From the NCBI GenBank assembly GCA_050943135.1, contig JBMNOP010000026.1, positions 1 to 15,981 on the forward strand: a DNA stretch of 15,981 bases. Reading direction: 5' to 3'. A model generated the notes under the pieces. The model did not search any database. It had not been told where the DNA came from and saw nothing but the letters and a program-made list of their open reading frames with translations. The position numbers and the translations under genes are program-made. How positions within the stretch are numbered: position 1 is the first letter of the stretch; the number at the start of each line of letters is the position of its first letter. The DNA comes from RUG695 sp050943135 (GTDB taxonomy: Bacteria; Planctomycetota; Planctomycetia; Pirellulales; Thermoguttaceae). This document shows, piece by piece, positions 14,979-15,981 of the stretch.

Positions 14979-15875
14979 TCATTCGGACTTTCCCTGATAA
15001 CGCCCCCAATTCCAGCGGAGCTGATAGACCGAGAGTAAAATAAATCCGAGCCCGATAACGAACATAAAAATGCGAAACGGCGTAAACTTCTTTTCCACAA
15101 AATCAGGTTCCGGCAGACCGTAGTAGGAAAGGGTAAAGCGCTTTTTCGGATATGTGCCGTGTTTGACGTATTTCAGATCATAATCCCTTACAAAATTCCA
15201 AGTCGTATGCCCTGTAACACTAGTTTCGCAACGATATTCCCTTAGCAAAGGCATTGCGAAGTCATTTTGATATTCAAATTCGTGAACCCGGCAAAACGGT
15301 GCCGTTCCTGATTTATCGTGTTCTTCGTCGGTGATGTTCAATTCCATCCGTTCCGGAAGCCAGCAGGAGTCCGACAGCAGCACAATATTTCCGCTACGAA
15401 CTGCCATAATCGGCGAATAGAACTCCGGAGAAAACACAAAAGAAATTCTGACCTTATTAATCCCGGACTCTGCAAATCTTTCCACTTGGGTAACACTGCA
15501 ATCCGGGCGTTTAAAAAGAATAGGAAGCGGAATCGACGGCGCAAGCAATGAATCCGCAAATGTGTTGGAAATGAAGGAGTCCATCGTGTCATTGCGTTGA
15601 CTGCCCCCTTGGTCCCAATCTCTGTAAACCCATGAAAATTGACCTGGGAGATTCTCGGCTTCGTGTATTCCCACAACAGAATAGACGTCATCCCCTTCTT
15701 CGGTGATTTTGAAAGAGTAATCTCTATTGATGCCGGTAATATTCGTTTTGTTTTGGTTAAGGCGAAAGGCGAATACAACGAGCGGATAATCGCAGATTAA
15801 ATTCGAAACCGTCTCTTCTTCTTCATCTACCGCACCCTTTTCATCATACCATTTAGAACCTATCCTAAAAATCAA
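14979..15875 (-). pseudogene. YYGLPEPDF paralogue 2, 5' end lost at an IS5-like element
   Basis: At least 298 residues, similar along its length to the 354-residue neighbour: YDEKG aligns with YDENG, PLPILF with PLPVLF, and SYYGLPEPDF (250-259) with the same motif, followed by an anchor helix (about 266-288) and a charged tail. The first 40-50 residues of the neighbour, including the signal peptide, have no counterpart. The frame stays open upstream to 15930 and reads YRIIAQFYLIFR, where the last homologous residues may be AQF. It then runs into the ribosome site of an IS5-type transposase gene. The possible start is TTG 15875, with no ribosome site. The likely reading is a gene truncated by insertion, hence not exported. 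The DNA is more AT-rich than the rest of the window. Confidence 0.65.
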
Positions 15876-15931
15876 ATAAAACTGCGCAATGATCCGATAA
15901 AAACAATATGGAATAACATGAAGGAGGCATT

Positions 15932-15981
15932 ATGCAGAATCCATATAAAGTATCGGACGAAATGTGGGAAGTGATAAAACC
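15932..15981 (+). CDS. IS5-family transposase, N-terminal fragment cut by the window edge
   Basis: ATG 15932 follows a strong AAGGAGG (15921-15927) after 4 nt. The 16 visible codons read MQNPYKVSDEMWEVIKP (the last codon incomplete), matching the start of IS5-type transposases (IS427/IS1031 groups, DUF4096): 'L-[ST]-D-E-x-W-x-x-I-x-P'. The left end of the element must lie between about 15880 and 15920. A terminal inverted repeat cannot be identified without the other end. Confidence 0.65.
   Translation, partial: MQNPYKVSDEMWEVIK

Noticed and set aside
1..15981. CRISPR array, tRNA or rRNA genes, phage genes or a defence system
   Set aside because: I looked for regular direct repeats, tRNA-like arms and typical phage or defence proteins and saw none.

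Overview
The window looks like chromosomal DNA from a member of the Planctomycetota, perhaps a host- or gut-associated Pirellulales-type lineage. This is inferred from the gene mix: a secreted beta-helix carbohydrate enzyme, a mutarotase fused to an SSS symporter, a short Gfo/Idh/MocA protein, a PAS-GAF-receiver protein, and secreted proteins with a C-terminal membrane anchor. Non-ATG starts and weak Shine-Dalgarno sequences also fit. No rRNA, tRNA or marker gene confirms it. Both ends lie inside transposase genes of different families (IS1595-like at the left, IS5-like at the right), so the piece may be bounded by repeats where an assembly broke.

Layout. 1-121: 3' end of an IS1595/ISXO2-type transposase, followed by an AT-rich stretch with a perfect 44-nt palindrome and a promoter. 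About 0.56-6.55 kb, + strand: a sugar-utilisation cluster. It holds a secreted right-handed beta-helix protein, a decayed GH28/pectate-lyase-like N-terminus, a cyclically permuted mutarotase (NanM-like) fused to a sodium:solute symporter, a 12-codon leader-like ORF, and a Gfo/Idh/MocA oxidoreductase. 9.52-6.56 kb, - strand: a probable operon metK, a membrane protein of unknown function, and a DUF374 acyltransferase, driven by a promoter with a structured leader of about 160 nt. 9.79-11.84 kb, + strand: a PAS-GAF-(degenerate DHp)-receiver protein that appears to lack both phosphotransfer residues, behind a near-consensus promoter. 12.29-13.37 kb, + strand: an EamA/DMT transporter with its own promoter, followed by a frameshifted small membrane ORF. 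15.9-13.86 kb, - strand: two tandem paralogous secreted proteins, each with one C-terminal anchor preceded by a YYGLPEPDF motif. The upstream copy has lost its signal peptide where the IS5-like element begins.

Working together. The beta-helix enzyme would cut or modify a glycan outside the cell. The mutarotase domain would convert the released sugar anomer in the periplasm and hand it to the Na+-coupled symporter it is fused to. The Gfo/Idh/MocA enzyme would oxidise the product inside. The sugar is not identified: the NanM-like domain suggests sialic acid, but no nanA, nanE or nanK is present. The metK operon supplies S-adenosylmethionine and phospholipid acyl transfer. The two anchored paralogues have no recognised function.
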